Source: a virus. Taken from it: a DNA stretch of 26,002 nt. Positions 1 through 6,714 of this stretch are shown piece after piece. The stretch lies in the IMG/VR virus record IMGVR_UViG_3300031774_000131, positions 1 to 26,002 of that record. One strand, given 5' to 3'. The notes below the pieces were generated by a model, which had not been told where the DNA came from, ran no database searches, and saw only the letters and a program-made list of their open reading frames with translations. Within the stretch, counting starts at the first letter, position 1, and each line of letters begins with the position of its first letter. Position numbers and translations under genes: made by a program.

Positions 1-108
1 CGTGACATAGTTATTGACAGTATCATGTTGAGTCTTGTTAGTCCTGTGTGACTCCGTCCTTGCTTCGATGAGTCTCACGAGAATTTCGAGTCCAAATGAG
101 ATTCTCAT
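1..108 (-). CDS. possible partial small protein, runs off left edge
   Basis: A reading frame opens with ATG at 108 and stays open for 36 codons to the window edge, beginning MRISFGLEILVRLIEARTES. It lies on the same strand as all other genes, downstream of the post-terminase hairpin and of a candidate promoter. I see no Shine-Dalgarno sequence ahead of the ATG and do not recognise the protein. In T7-like phages the region after the terminase leads to the genome end and then, in permuted or terminally repeated assemblies, to small early genes, so a short early gene is reasonable here. It could equally be chance, because 36 open codons is short. Confidence 0.35.
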   Translation of the reverse strand, partial: MRISFGLEILVRLIEARTESHRTNKTQHDTVNNYVT

Positions 109-131
109 AACTATTTTACTGGGTGCGTCAA
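104..131 (-). promoter_or_regulatory. second candidate sigma70-like promoter (TTGACG-16-TATGAG)
   Basis: On the minus strand TTGACG (131-126) is followed after 16 bases by TATGAG (109-104). The -35 box matches at 5 of 6 positions. The -10 overlaps the ATG at 108, so this promoter could not serve that ORF and would have to serve genes beyond the window. It is weaker evidence than the neighbouring TTAACA/TATATA pair. Confidence 0.2.
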
Positions 132-158
132 GGGGGGATTTGCGACCTGCCTACCTCG

Positions 159-186
159 TATATATGGCTTCTCAAATTTATGTTAA
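159..186 (-). promoter_or_regulatory. candidate sigma70-like promoter (TTAACA-16-TATATA)
   Basis: On the minus strand TTAACA (186-181) is followed after 16 bases by TATATA (164-159). The -35 box matches the consensus at 5 of 6 positions and the -10 box at 4 of 6. It lies after the terminator behind the terminase gene and would start a transcript about 45 bases ahead of the ATG at 108. The region is AT-rich, so a chance match is possible. Confidence 0.3.
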
Positions 187-290
187 AATTTAACGGGTTA
201 CCGTCTGTATAGTTCGGTATAATACGGTAATACACTGTTAAAGGGGGTGTAGAGTAAGTGTTTTAAAGAATATCAAATGATGATATTAAG

Positions 291-333
291 TAAAAGAGGG
301 AGATGTTGTCGATTAAGACAACGATTTCCCTCT
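291..333 (-). terminator. intrinsic terminator after the terminase gene
   Basis: On the minus strand AGAGGGA (333-327) pairs with TCCCTCT (301-295), and inside it GTTGTC (322-317) pairs with GACAAC (310-305) around a six-base loop. There are short unpaired bases between the two helices. The 3' side runs directly into TTTTAC, a short U tract. It sits about 50 bases beyond the terminase stop codon, in the right orientation to end the late transcript. A second, T-less hairpin (360-378) lies between it and the gene. Confidence 0.6.
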
Positions 334-359
334 GGAGGGGTTGAGTCCACCCTTCTCGC

Positions 360-378
360 TCCCTCTATACGTGAGGGA
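360..378. repeat. small inverted repeat next to the terminase stop
   Basis: TCCCTC (360-365) and GAGGGA (373-378) are inverted repeats around a seven-base spacer, starting five bases after the terminase stop codon. No U tract follows on the minus strand, so by itself it is a poor terminator. The same CCCTC/GAGGG words recur in the hairpin at 295-333, so these arms could form alternative pairings in the RNA. Confidence 0.4.
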
Positions 379-383
379 TCGAC

Positions 384-2144
384 TTATGTCCACGTTGGAA
401 CCTCATTTCCTGATTCACGTCTCATAGCCTCTTTACGCTGCTCTAAAGACATTCCAAGTACTAAATGGTTAGCACTAGCTTTAGGGCTGTCTAGGAAGTC
501 TTCTAGGATGGTCTGGAACTCTTCCTGCTTGCGTCTCTTTATCTCTTCTGATGCACTTATATGTAAAGCGTCTGTGAAGTACTTTACACCCTGTGCTAGG
601 CAGTCTAATCTGTCATCATGTTTGACTGCTCCTTTCTGTCTACACATTCTAGACATCTGGTAGAAGAGCATGTATAGGAGTCGTTCTTCTGGAGCTGCTT
701 CTCTATTGCTTCTGTAGTCCCAATCAATAACACCCCTATCAACAACAAGGCGATGCTGGTTAAGGATAGGCTCAAGGCTATCAATAATCCTATCTTCTTT
801 TCGTACGTTAGCCCGTACCTCTTCGATATGGACATTCTGTTTTGTCTGAATAAGATGTTTCTTAAATAATTCACTTACTATACCATCTCCAAAGTTTGTC
901 TCGATAACAAGCGACGTAACACCGAACTTTTTACATCCTCTAAGGATGTCGAGCAAGGTATTATCACTGTACCCGTCTCGGTACGCTCGCATTTCATGCA
1001 AGTAGATGATTCCGTTCTTTTGGGATAGATAACAAGCCGCTGTTTCGTCTGTACCCCTACCGGATGGATCCACGCTACAAATGGTTTCTGTATATTCACT
1101 CCAATCTCCTTGCATTTGCATAGGTGAATAGAAATAGTCCCCGGGTAATCCAACTGTTGGGGCGTCTTTGATGACGTTAGCGGGATCTGAGCACCATATG
1201 ATGTTCTGGGGTGCAGTATCAGGGTTAATAGAAGTGATAATAAGATCAGCCATCTTAAGTGGGAATTTCTCTGCATCTGATAGGCTTGTGTCTAGTTGAA
1301 ATTGCAACATGTAGTTGCTACGACCCATAGAAGCTTCACGTTCTAGTAGGTCGTTATGGTCGAATCTGTCTGGATCTGTGGGAGACCACTCCTCAGCTCC
1401 TTCGTCTATATCTGCTTGTATTTCTGGTGCTAAGAGTCCTTCGTATTGGCTGATGTTGTTACCTCTTGGGTATCTTGCGGGCCAAACAAATGGTCTGTAA
1501 TTCCGCTCTGCCAACTTACGATAAACAGTAAAAGTAGTCTGAGGAGTCCCGAGATACATAATACGGCTATCGTCTTTCGGCGTAAGGATTGCTTCGGCTT
1601 CTGTACAGAGTTGAAGTAACTTCTCACGCATTAACTCCGTCATACTGTTGCCCGGCACCTCTATGTCGTCTAAAATCATGAGATCTGCTCGGCTTCCTGT
1701 TAGCTGCCCAGTGATTCCCACCGATTTTACGCTTGGTGCTTGGTGTGGAGAACAGTTTACGTCGAAGCTGATGCGACTCCAGCGAGAATCGTCCGACTTC
1801 GGTTGTAGTTGACTTAGCCATGGTGTTTCAATAATAAGTTTTTGTAAAAAGATAGACATATTATCTGCACGTTCTTTTGATGCAGATATAATCATTATTT
1901 TCTTTTCAGCGTCGTTAAATAGAGTCCAAAGAACAAAAGCACCAGTAATCCAGCTCTTACCAACTCCCCGAAACGCCTGTATTTGTAGTCGCTTGGGACC
2001 ATATTGAATGTAATCAGCAATTGCATATTGTGCTCTTGTAGGACTAGGGAGATCAAGCTGTCCCCACAATGCCTGTAGGAATAGCTTGAAATCTTGTTGT
2101 AATAGTGCTAAAGTATTATTCACGTATAGGGTATCCAAATTCAT
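384..2144 (-). CDS. terminase large subunit, T7 gp19-like (DNA maturase B)
   Basis: The ATP-driven packaging motor and headful/concatemer nuclease that fills procapsids through the portal. The 586-residue length equals that of T7 gp19. The ATPase shows a Walker A motif FRGVGKS at 58-64, Walker B LMILDD at 155-160 and a coupling motif LGTPQT near 198-203. The RNase H-like nuclease shows an SVDPSGRG motif with Asp359, IETNFGDG with Glu415 and HDDRLD with Asp510/511. The start overlaps the end of the upstream 631-residue gene by 29 bases; a GTG at residue 8, overlapping that gene's stop, is an alternative. It is the last gene before the terminator-like hairpins. The identification is firm from the motifs, length and position. 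Confidence 0.96.
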   Translation of the reverse strand: MNLDTLYVNNTLALLQQDFKLFLQALWGQLDLPSPTRAQYAIADYIQYGPKRLQIQAFRGVGKSWITGAFVLWTLFNDAEKKIMIISASKERADNMSIFLQKLIIETPWLSQLQPKSDDSRWSRISFDVNCSPHQAPSVKSVGITGQLTGSRADLMILDDIEVPGNSMTELMREKLLQLCTEAEAILTPKDDSRIMYLGTPQTTFTVYRKLAERNYRPFVWPARYPRGNNISQYEGLLAPEIQADIDEGAEEWSPTDPDRFDHNDLLEREASMGRSNYMLQFQLDTSLSDAEKFPLKMADLIITSINPDTAPQNIIWCSDPANVIKDAPTVGLPGDYFYSPMQMQGDWSEYTETICSVDPSGRGTDETAACYLSQKNGIIYLHEMRAYRDGYSDNTLLDILRGCKKFGVTSLVIETNFGDGIVSELFKKHLIQTKQNVHIEEVRANVRKEDRIIDSLEPILNQHRLVVDRGVIDWDYRSNREAAPEERLLYMLFYQMSRMCRQKGAVKHDDRLDCLAQGVKYFTDALHISASEEIKRRKQEEFQTILEDFLDSPKASANHLVLGMSLEQRKEAMRRESGNEVPTWT

Positions 2145-4011
2145 CTAATTTACCAGTATCAATACCTTCTTCGCTTCTTGGTTTGACGCTTTCAAAGTAT
2201 TCATCTGTTTGATATTTTCTTATATTTTTTCTTTGTAATGTTTTCTTTAATGATCCTCTTCGTTTACGTATAGTTCCCATCCAGCCTTCAATTACTGTTC
2301 TAATCTTTTCGTCAGATGTAGACCCAAATAATTCTAACTGTCCTTCTCCTCTAAGTTGTTTAAACAGTTTATTCATTACATTAGCCGGTGGTGTTAAATC
2401 ACTTGTAGAGTATCTTTGTAACATCCTAAGAGTCTTAAGCAGTTTATCGTCTTTCCCTATTGCTCTTACTAAATCAATTCCGGGTATAGCATACTCAATA
2501 TCTTGTAGCTTAATGATGTCTTCGATCATTTGAGGTAATCTTGCTATTTGAAATTTCTCATCAATTTTAGTACCTTTTAAATAACCTCTATCGTTTAATC
2601 TATCTAACAAATCAATTAAAACATTTGGTTCTATAGCATCACCTTGAGCATACATAGTATCTATAACTCCCTGAGCTTCTCTAGCTATTAATTCTGATTC
2701 TAATAAGATATCACCTAATTCATCAGCTTTATCAAGTCTAAACTTATCAGACTTCGCCATTTGATCTAGTACAGTATCTGTAAAGAACTCTTCTCCAGCT
2801 TTCCCTTTACCTGTACGTGCTTGTAAGAATATATGAGCTAAATAATGGGGAGTATCTTTTGTTTGTGCAGAGCCAATGACTCCTAAAAGATTCTCTTCCA
2901 TATTACCTATGCCGTTAAGCTTTTGTAATAATCGTTTATTTATTGCTCTGTGTAATTGACTTTCAAAACCAACTCCATCATAAATACCCATAACAGTTTT
3001 TAAAGCTGCTATATGATGTACTTCAAATTTAATTGGTTTACTTAAGCCCATAGCTTTCATCACAGGCTCATAGGCAGTCATCATTTTACCTTTATATGTT
3101 TTTTTAAACGCTTCATATACGTTTCTATCACCAGTAGTTAAATTAGGATATTGTTCACTCATTGGAGTCTGGAATAGCTCTAAGAAGTAACGTCCTTCTG
3201 CTCCTAATTTTCCAGCTTTCGTATCTGTTCTAATTGATTCTCTAAACGGTCTGTACCTAAATACTAACGACTCACCTACATCCTCCACATATCCGGGAAG
3301 ATTTTTTTTACTTGTTGCTGTTTTAAATTTAGACAATACGTCTTTAGGTAAGTTAGCTCTAGGTGTAGGATCTAATAAGTCCTCCGCCTCTAGATTTAGG
3401 TTAAGTTGCTCAAAGTCAGGGTCATCTGGTCGCAAAGGATTTCTAGCTGCTCCAATAGTACCAGCACCAAAACCGGGACCATCATACCGGATTAAATCTC
3501 CTCCCTGTACTCTCCTTTTTAATTGCTGAAGGAAAAATCCTGTATCACCAGCAATCTCAGAGACTTCGCTACCAAGTTTACCAGTTACTGCTGCTGGAGC
3601 TAGGTCAAACATACCTCCAAACGCTCCACCAAGACCAACTCCTCCTGCAAATTCACCAAATGAAGGCAATTCTCCTTCATCAAGAAGAGACATACTGGTA
3701 GTAGTAATACCACCAGAAAGACCTCCTTTAGCTACACTTGTTGCAAAGCGTCCGCCTCTAGTTAAAGCTCTAGCTTGTGCTCCGCCGGGGATTAAGCTAG
3801 TTAGTCCGGCTGCAGCTAGTTCTCCTTTACTAATTTCTCCACCACGTATTTTCTGTGATAAGTAGTTTATAAAAGTTCCACCAGCAACTTGAGATGTGGG
3901 TTCAAAGGAAAAGACGTCTAGTAATGTATTAGCTCCTACTTCAAAACCTAGGCCGAGGCCGGTTCTTAGCCCACTTCGGGCATCCCATAAATTCTTTTCT
4001 TCTTCTTCCAT
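2116..4011 (-). CDS. 631-residue protein with glycine-rich hydrophobic N-terminus and HNH-like motif
   Basis: I do not recognise a named family. Residues 60-145 are rich in Gly, Ala and short hydrophobic runs (for example GGVGLGGAFGG near 123-133), as in membrane-active virion or toxin carrier segments. The middle is charged. At 328-334 the sequence KFEVHHI supplies a His-His pair, followed by GNMEENLL with Asn370 and Asn374 and then HYLAH with His389 and His393. This HH...N...H spacing resembles the beta-beta-alpha metal fold of HNH/WHH-type nucleases. The C-terminus (590-615) is Lys/Arg-rich. It starts on a TAATG overlap with the HNH gene upstream and overlaps the terminase downstream. It could be an injected or packaging-linked nuclease, or a structural protein with a fortuitous motif. 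Confidence 0.6.
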   Translation of the reverse strand: MEEEEKNLWDARSGLRTGLGLGFEVGANTLLDVFSFEPTSQVAGGTFINYLSQKIRGGEISKGELAAAGLTSLIPGGAQARALTRGGRFATSVAKGGLSGGITTTSMSLLDEGELPSFGEFAGGVGLGGAFGGMFDLAPAAVTGKLGSEVSEIAGDTGFFLQQLKRRVQGGDLIRYDGPGFGAGTIGAARNPLRPDDPDFEQLNLNLEAEDLLDPTPRANLPKDVLSKFKTATSKKNLPGYVEDVGESLVFRYRPFRESIRTDTKAGKLGAEGRYFLELFQTPMSEQYPNLTTGDRNVYEAFKKTYKGKMMTAYEPVMKAMGLSKPIKFEVHHIAALKTVMGIYDGVGFESQLHRAINKRLLQKLNGIGNMEENLLGVIGSAQTKDTPHYLAHIFLQARTGKGKAGEEFFTDTVLDQMAKSDKFRLDKADELGDILLESELIAREAQGVIDTMYAQGDAIEPNVLIDLLDRLNDRGYLKGTKIDEKFQIARLPQMIEDIIKLQDIEYAIPGIDLVRAIGKDDKLLKTLRMLQRYSTSDLTPPANVMNKLFKQLRGEGQLELFGSTSDEKIRTVIEGWMGTIRKRRGSLKKTLQRKNIRKYQTDEYFESVKPRSEEGIDTGKLDEFGYPIRE

Positions 4012-4337
4012 TAATTAATGTGTGATAAGATTATATGCTCTCGATCTGTCATTCCAAATCGTCTTCTCATCCACTCGAGCCAATGGTTGCTACCTTTCTC
4101 CTGATTACATCTTCGACACGATGGTACAACATTCGTTGATACATCTTCTCCTCCCTTACATTTGGGACGAACGTGGTCGATGGTGAGTTTTTGTAATTCA
4201 TAAATTTCTCCGCAATAAACACATGTACAATTGAAGTGCTCTTTAATAGCTCTTCTCCAGAGCCGTTTAGATTCTGAACTTGTCATGGTTATTAAATTGT
4301 GTAAATAGTAATCAGGTTTAGGTAGTAATGGGGTCAT
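4011..4337 (-). CDS. HNH endonuclease
   Basis: A 108-residue protein with the complete small HNH layout: CVYCG at about 39-43, LTIDHVRP at about 51-58 as the catalytic HNH His region, and SCRRCN at about 73-78, the two Cys pairs forming the zinc knuckle. Such proteins nick or cut DNA; in phages they act either as homing endonucleases or as partners of terminase. Its ATG overlaps the stop of the upstream basic-protein gene as ATGA, which favours this start over the internal Met18. It ends on a TAATG junction with the 631-residue gene. Position inside the packaging module leaves both a homing and a packaging role open. Confidence 0.9.
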   Translation of the reverse strand: MTPLLPKPDYYLHNLITMTSSESKRLWRRAIKEHFNCTCVYCGEIYELQKLTIDHVRPKCKGGEDVSTNVVPSCRRCNQEKGSNHWLEWMRRRFGMTDREHIILSHIN

Positions 4338-4585
4338 CTTTTAACTTTAAGTCTGCTTCTTCTGTTGATAGATGGGCTTTGAAGTCTTCCTTCGGTCTTA
4401 CTCCCCTTATAGTGAGCAGCGTCTTTCCCATCTCCATTTCCATAGGTACCAAGTTTCCTATTAAGTTTGTTTGCATTACTTCTAATTTCACGACCCTTAG
4501 ATGTCTTATTATATTTAGATTGTTGTGTGCGGCGTTTTGCAGCAGCTTTTGGATTCTTTTTGTAATAATCAGCTGTTTTTGCCAT
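4334..4585 (-). CDS. small basic protein of cyanophage type
   Basis: An 83-residue, strongly basic protein beginning MAKTADYYKKNPKAAAKRR and ending RRSRLKVKR, with a central KLGTYGNGDGKDAAHYKG stretch. I recall close relatives as uncharacterised proteins in marine cyanophages. The frame is open a little further upstream, but I place the start at the ATG at 4585 because a perfect AGGAGG (4595-4590) sits five bases before it, the best ribosome binding site in the window. The charge suggests nucleic-acid binding, which is only an inference. It lies between small terminase and HNH endonuclease. Confidence 0.8.
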   Translation of the reverse strand: MAKTADYYKKNPKAAAKRRTQQSKYNKTSKGREIRSNANKLNRKLGTYGNGDGKDAAHYKGSKTEGRLQSPSINRRSRLKVKR

Positions 4586-4832
4586 ATAACCTCCTTTGTA
4601 CAAGATTTGAGTCTACAGTAGGCAAAAGCTGGGTTAGTTTATCAAGAGGGCTTCCATCAAAAGCTACACCTGTTATATCATTAGTCTTTAACCAATCACA
4701 TGCTGCTTTTAAATCTTGTGTAGTCGCCTCTCCGCTCTTAATTCTACGTAGAAAGTCTTCTGTAACAAGATAGTGTAACTCGTTAAAACTTTCTTCGGTT
4801 GCTTTTTTGGGTAGTTTCTTGATTGTTTCCAT
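4569..4832 (-). CDS. terminase small subunit, T7 gp18-like (DNA maturase A)
   Basis: An 87-residue protein close to the 89 residues of T7 gp18. The segment LVTEDFLRRIKSGEATTQDL followed by an AACDWLK-type helix and NDITGV is typical of small terminases in T7-like marine phages, and it ends VQRRLYGKNS. Small terminase recognises the packaging site and feeds DNA to the large subunit. It is translated on a TAATG overlap with the oxygenase upstream and overlaps the basic-protein gene by 17 bases. It is unusual that three genes separate it from the large subunit, which normally follows closely. The call rests on length, pattern and position. Confidence 0.68.
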   Translation of the reverse strand: METIKKLPKKATEESFNELHYLVTEDFLRRIKSGEATTQDLKAACDWLKTNDITGVAFDGSPLDKLTQLLPTVDSNLVQRRLYGKNS

Positions 4833-5569
4833 TAATTTCTTTTTACAATAAACCCTTGCTCAGTTCTAGCTGGTTGGTCCATAGATCCATAGTCATCTTC
4901 TATGTGTTTATGTAACCAGCCAGTTATTATATATTTTGTGTCTAAAGGTGGATATCCTTGATGATAATAAGTAGCAGTTGCTGGAAATAACATTACTCTT
5001 CCTTTTCGTGGTTGTACTTGATCTCCATTATAAAACTGAGTCCAACCTTCTCTAACAGTATTTATATAGAAGATAAAAGTTAATATTCTTATACCATTCC
5101 TATTTGAAGCCCAAAAATCGGTATGCCACCCATATCCATGATGAGGTTTCGTTTTTTGCATCTGGAATCCAGTATCAGTAACATCTCCGTCATTGCCGAC
5201 ATGCCTTATCATGTTAACGTGTGCAGGAGGAGTATCTACAAAACCTATAGGTGTATGAGGAAGTGGAATCGCCTGTTGTGAGTACTCTTGATATTGAGCA
5301 AGCATTTGAGTAAGAGTCGAATGTAAATGATGGTCTTCCTCTTCCCACCCTTTAGCATCACTTATCTGTAAATCCAGACTTTGTTTTGGAGAACTTGTCA
5401 GCGGATTACTGTCTCCCCGTTCAAGGTCACTTATTGTTTTTCCGGGAGAAGTATGACCTAATGCGTCTTCTTTTTCAAACTTATCTATAAGATGGTCACA
5501 GAAATCATCAGACAGAGCATTATTCCAAACCCAAATCCAAGGATCAGTAAGAATGGTAGAATCTGGCAT
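4832..5569 (-). CDS. 2-oxoglutarate/Fe(II)-dependent oxygenase
   Basis: A 245-residue protein with the double-stranded beta-helix iron site of the 2OG-Fe(II) superfamily: YGWHTDFW with His149 and Asp151, distal His203 in YYHQGYPP, and Lys212 in TKYIITGW where the 2-oxoglutarate carboxylate is normally bound by Arg or Lys. Residues 162-170 (ILTFIFYIN) and RVMLFPATATYYH give the flanking strands. Enzymes of this type hydroxylate proteins, nucleotides or small metabolites; the substrate cannot be read from the sequence. Many marine cyanophages carry several. It sits between two short charged genes and the small terminase, with a TAATG junction to the latter. Confidence 0.88.
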   Translation of the reverse strand: MPDSTILTDPWIWVWNNALSDDFCDHLIDKFEKEDALGHTSPGKTISDLERGDSNPLTSSPKQSLDLQISDAKGWEEEDHHLHSTLTQMLAQYQEYSQQAIPLPHTPIGFVDTPPAHVNMIRHVGNDGDVTDTGFQMQKTKPHHGYGWHTDFWASNRNGIRILTFIFYINTVREGWTQFYNGDQVQPRKGRVMLFPATATYYHQGYPPLDTKYIITGWLHKHIEDDYGSMDQPARTEQGFIVKRN

Positions 5570-5573
5570 TTTA

Positions 5574-5732
5574 TTACTCTATATCTAATCCTTTTTTAAC
5601 TATAGCTAGTGCTTTATCGTCTAGCTCATTATCAGTTTGTTCTACTAGCTTTTCTAGTAATTCTACTACAAATCTTTTGAACTTTTCGCTCTTGAGGCTA
5701 GTTAATACGAGAGGTTTTAATAGTGCTAACAT
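5574..5732 (-). CDS. 52-residue charged helical protein
   Basis: A short frame encoding MLALLKPLVLTSLKSEKFKR followed by VVELLEKLVEQTDNELDD and ending KKGLDIE. The hydrophobic/charged spacing predicts one or two amphipathic helices. Its ATG overlaps the stop codon of the preceding 33-residue gene as TAATG, and it ends four bases before the oxygenase start, so it fits the tight packing of this block. I recall similar small proteins in cyanophages but know no function. Confidence 0.65.
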   Translation of the reverse strand: MLALLKPLVLTSLKSEKFKRFVVELLEKLVEQTDNELDDKALAIVKKGLDIE

Positions 5733-5833
5733 TATTTAGTCTCCTCTTTCTTAGCTTTTTTAGGTGCTTGTTTCTTTGCAGCTTCAGTTTTTGCTTTAGC
5801 TTCTCTTTCCCATTGTAATGTGAGTGAACTCAT
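5732..5833 (-). CDS. 33-residue Lys/Ala/Glu-rich protein
   Basis: Encodes MSSLTLQWEREAKAKTEAAK and then a Lys-rich tail ending KKEETK. The ATG abuts the stop codon of the exported-protein gene upstream with no gap, and its own stop overlaps the next ATG as TAATG. Composition resembles a single charged helix. The compact junctions on both sides support translation. No family is recognised. Confidence 0.55.
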   Translation of the reverse strand: MSSLTLQWEREAKAKTEAAKKQAPKKAKKEETK

Positions 5834-6388
5834 TTAAAATAATCCGAATAATTTCTTTTTAGGTTTAGGTGGTAGTAGTGCTGAGATAGGTACAACGTCT
5901 TGACATAATACTTTCATCTTTGAGTTAGGATGAAAGGTAAATCCCTTCTGTTGCAGCTCTGCACACTTTAATGCTCGAACTAATTCATAGTCGAGTCTCA
6001 TTTTTTCTTCTTGTCTCTTAGCCATATCCTTACACTGTCTTATAGATTCTCGATCTAACGGAACCATAAAGTTAAGCTGGAATCCCCAGTTCTCTCCTTT
6101 AGTGTAGCTCTCTTGTCTAAGACTTTGAATATCATCATTCCATGTTCTAGGTTCTGTATGATTACCCATATAGAATGGTGAAAAGGTCATCGTACTCCCG
6201 TTACAGCTTATATTAGGACCATAGTATTGTCTACTTTGAGCTCCATTGTTCTGAAATTGCACAGCTTGATTTGTGACATTTCCAGTAGCAGCTGCCACGG
6301 GGTTAGATGTATTGTTCGTTTCGCCTTCGGCGTAAACAGGACTTCCTATTGAGAGAAGACCGATAAGGAAGTAGTAGTAGCGTTTGTT
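5834..6388 (-). CDS. exported protein lacking a visible start codon (approx. 184 aa)
   Basis: The frame is clearly coding: a signal-peptide-like segment KRYYYFLIGLLSIGSPVYA precedes a mature domain beginning EGETNN, with conserved-looking blocks such as ISCNGSTMTFSPFYMGNH and MRLDYELVRALKCAELQQKG, four Cys and a C-terminal PPKPKKKLFGLF. I recall related exported proteins in marine cyanophages next to the gene upstream. No ATG, GTG or TTG lies in frame near the signal peptide; the next upstream ATG is at 6706, and starting there would add about 100 residues of sequence with shadow-frame character. I place the 5' end at the AAC codon (6388), where relatives would be expected to have Met before Lys-Arg. 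Start and expression are uncertain; see the finding. Confidence 0.7.
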   Translation of the reverse strand, partial: NKRYYYFLIGLLSIGSPVYAEGETNNTSNPVAAATGNVTNQAVQFQNNGAQSRQYYGPNISCNGSTMTFSPFYMGNHTEPRTWNDDIQSLRQESYTKGENWGFQLNFMVPLDRESIRQCKDMAKRQEEKMRLDYELVRALKCAELQQKGFTFHPNSKMKVLCQDVVPISALLPPKPKKKLFGLF

Positions 6389-6714
6389 GTAATGTTTCTT
6401 GTCACGTCTATTTGCTCTATTACTCCTGCAGCTCTGGTCACGGTTTCTAACTGGAATGCGTTCCCAGCTGTTTGAATATCGAATACCGTATCTGTTGCTG
6501 CTATTCCTCCAGATGTTGCGGAGGTTGCTGTAACATTGCTTCCAGTCCAGCTGTCTAATTTGCCACCAAACACCTGAGTCTGGATAGTTTCTGTTACAGT
6601 TTGTGTAGTCGTCGTTGTACTGTTCATCGACCCCTGAGTAAACTGAGGTGTAACAGTATTTGCTCTCGCTACTGCGGGTGACAACAGAGCTAAGAGTATT
6701 AACCATTTCTTCAT
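6346..6714 (-). CDS. exported Thr/Ser-rich protein, 122 aa
   Basis: Starts with a textbook signal peptide: MKKWLILLALLSPAVARA, likely cut after ARA. The mature part is Thr/Asn-rich (TTTTTQTVTETIQTQ, then NITTNATTTSLSVFSQ at the end) with no Cys and no membrane segment after the signal. The ATG overlaps the stop of the two-helix membrane protein upstream as ATGA. Its end overlaps the following exported protein, which is read in the -1 frame relative to it. I recall this pair together in marine cyanophages, function unknown. A role in the cell envelope or on the virion surface is only a guess from export. Confidence 0.78.
   Translation of the reverse strand: MKKWLILLALLSPAVARANTVTPQFTQGSMNSTTTTTQTVTETIQTQVFGGKLDSWTGSNVTATSATSGGIAATDTVFDIQTAGNAFQLETVTRAAGVIEQIDVTRNITTNATTTSLSVFSQ

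Noticed and set aside
70-110. TTCGAGTC resembling a tRNA T-loop, as a possible tRNA remnant or attachment site
   Set aside because: The flanking bases do not form the five-pair T-stem and no anticodon or acceptor arms can be drawn.
209-230. TATAAT box on the plus strand at 218-223
   Set aside because: No convincing -35 hexamer at 16-18 bases and no plus-strand gene downstream; AT-rich chance match.
277-663. Plus-strand 128-codon frame opposite the end of the terminase gene
   Set aside because: Most of it is antisense to conserved terminase sequence and its start lies in the terminator hairpin region; no protein features.
605-1821. Several minus-strand frames inside the terminase gene
   Set aside because: All are out-of-frame overlaps with the clearly coding terminase motifs.
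6346-6400. Programmed -1 frameshift signal joining the two exported proteins
   Set aside because: The frame relation fits, but I see no X-XXY-YYZ slippery heptamer or following hairpin in the overlap, so it is left only as an option in the finding.
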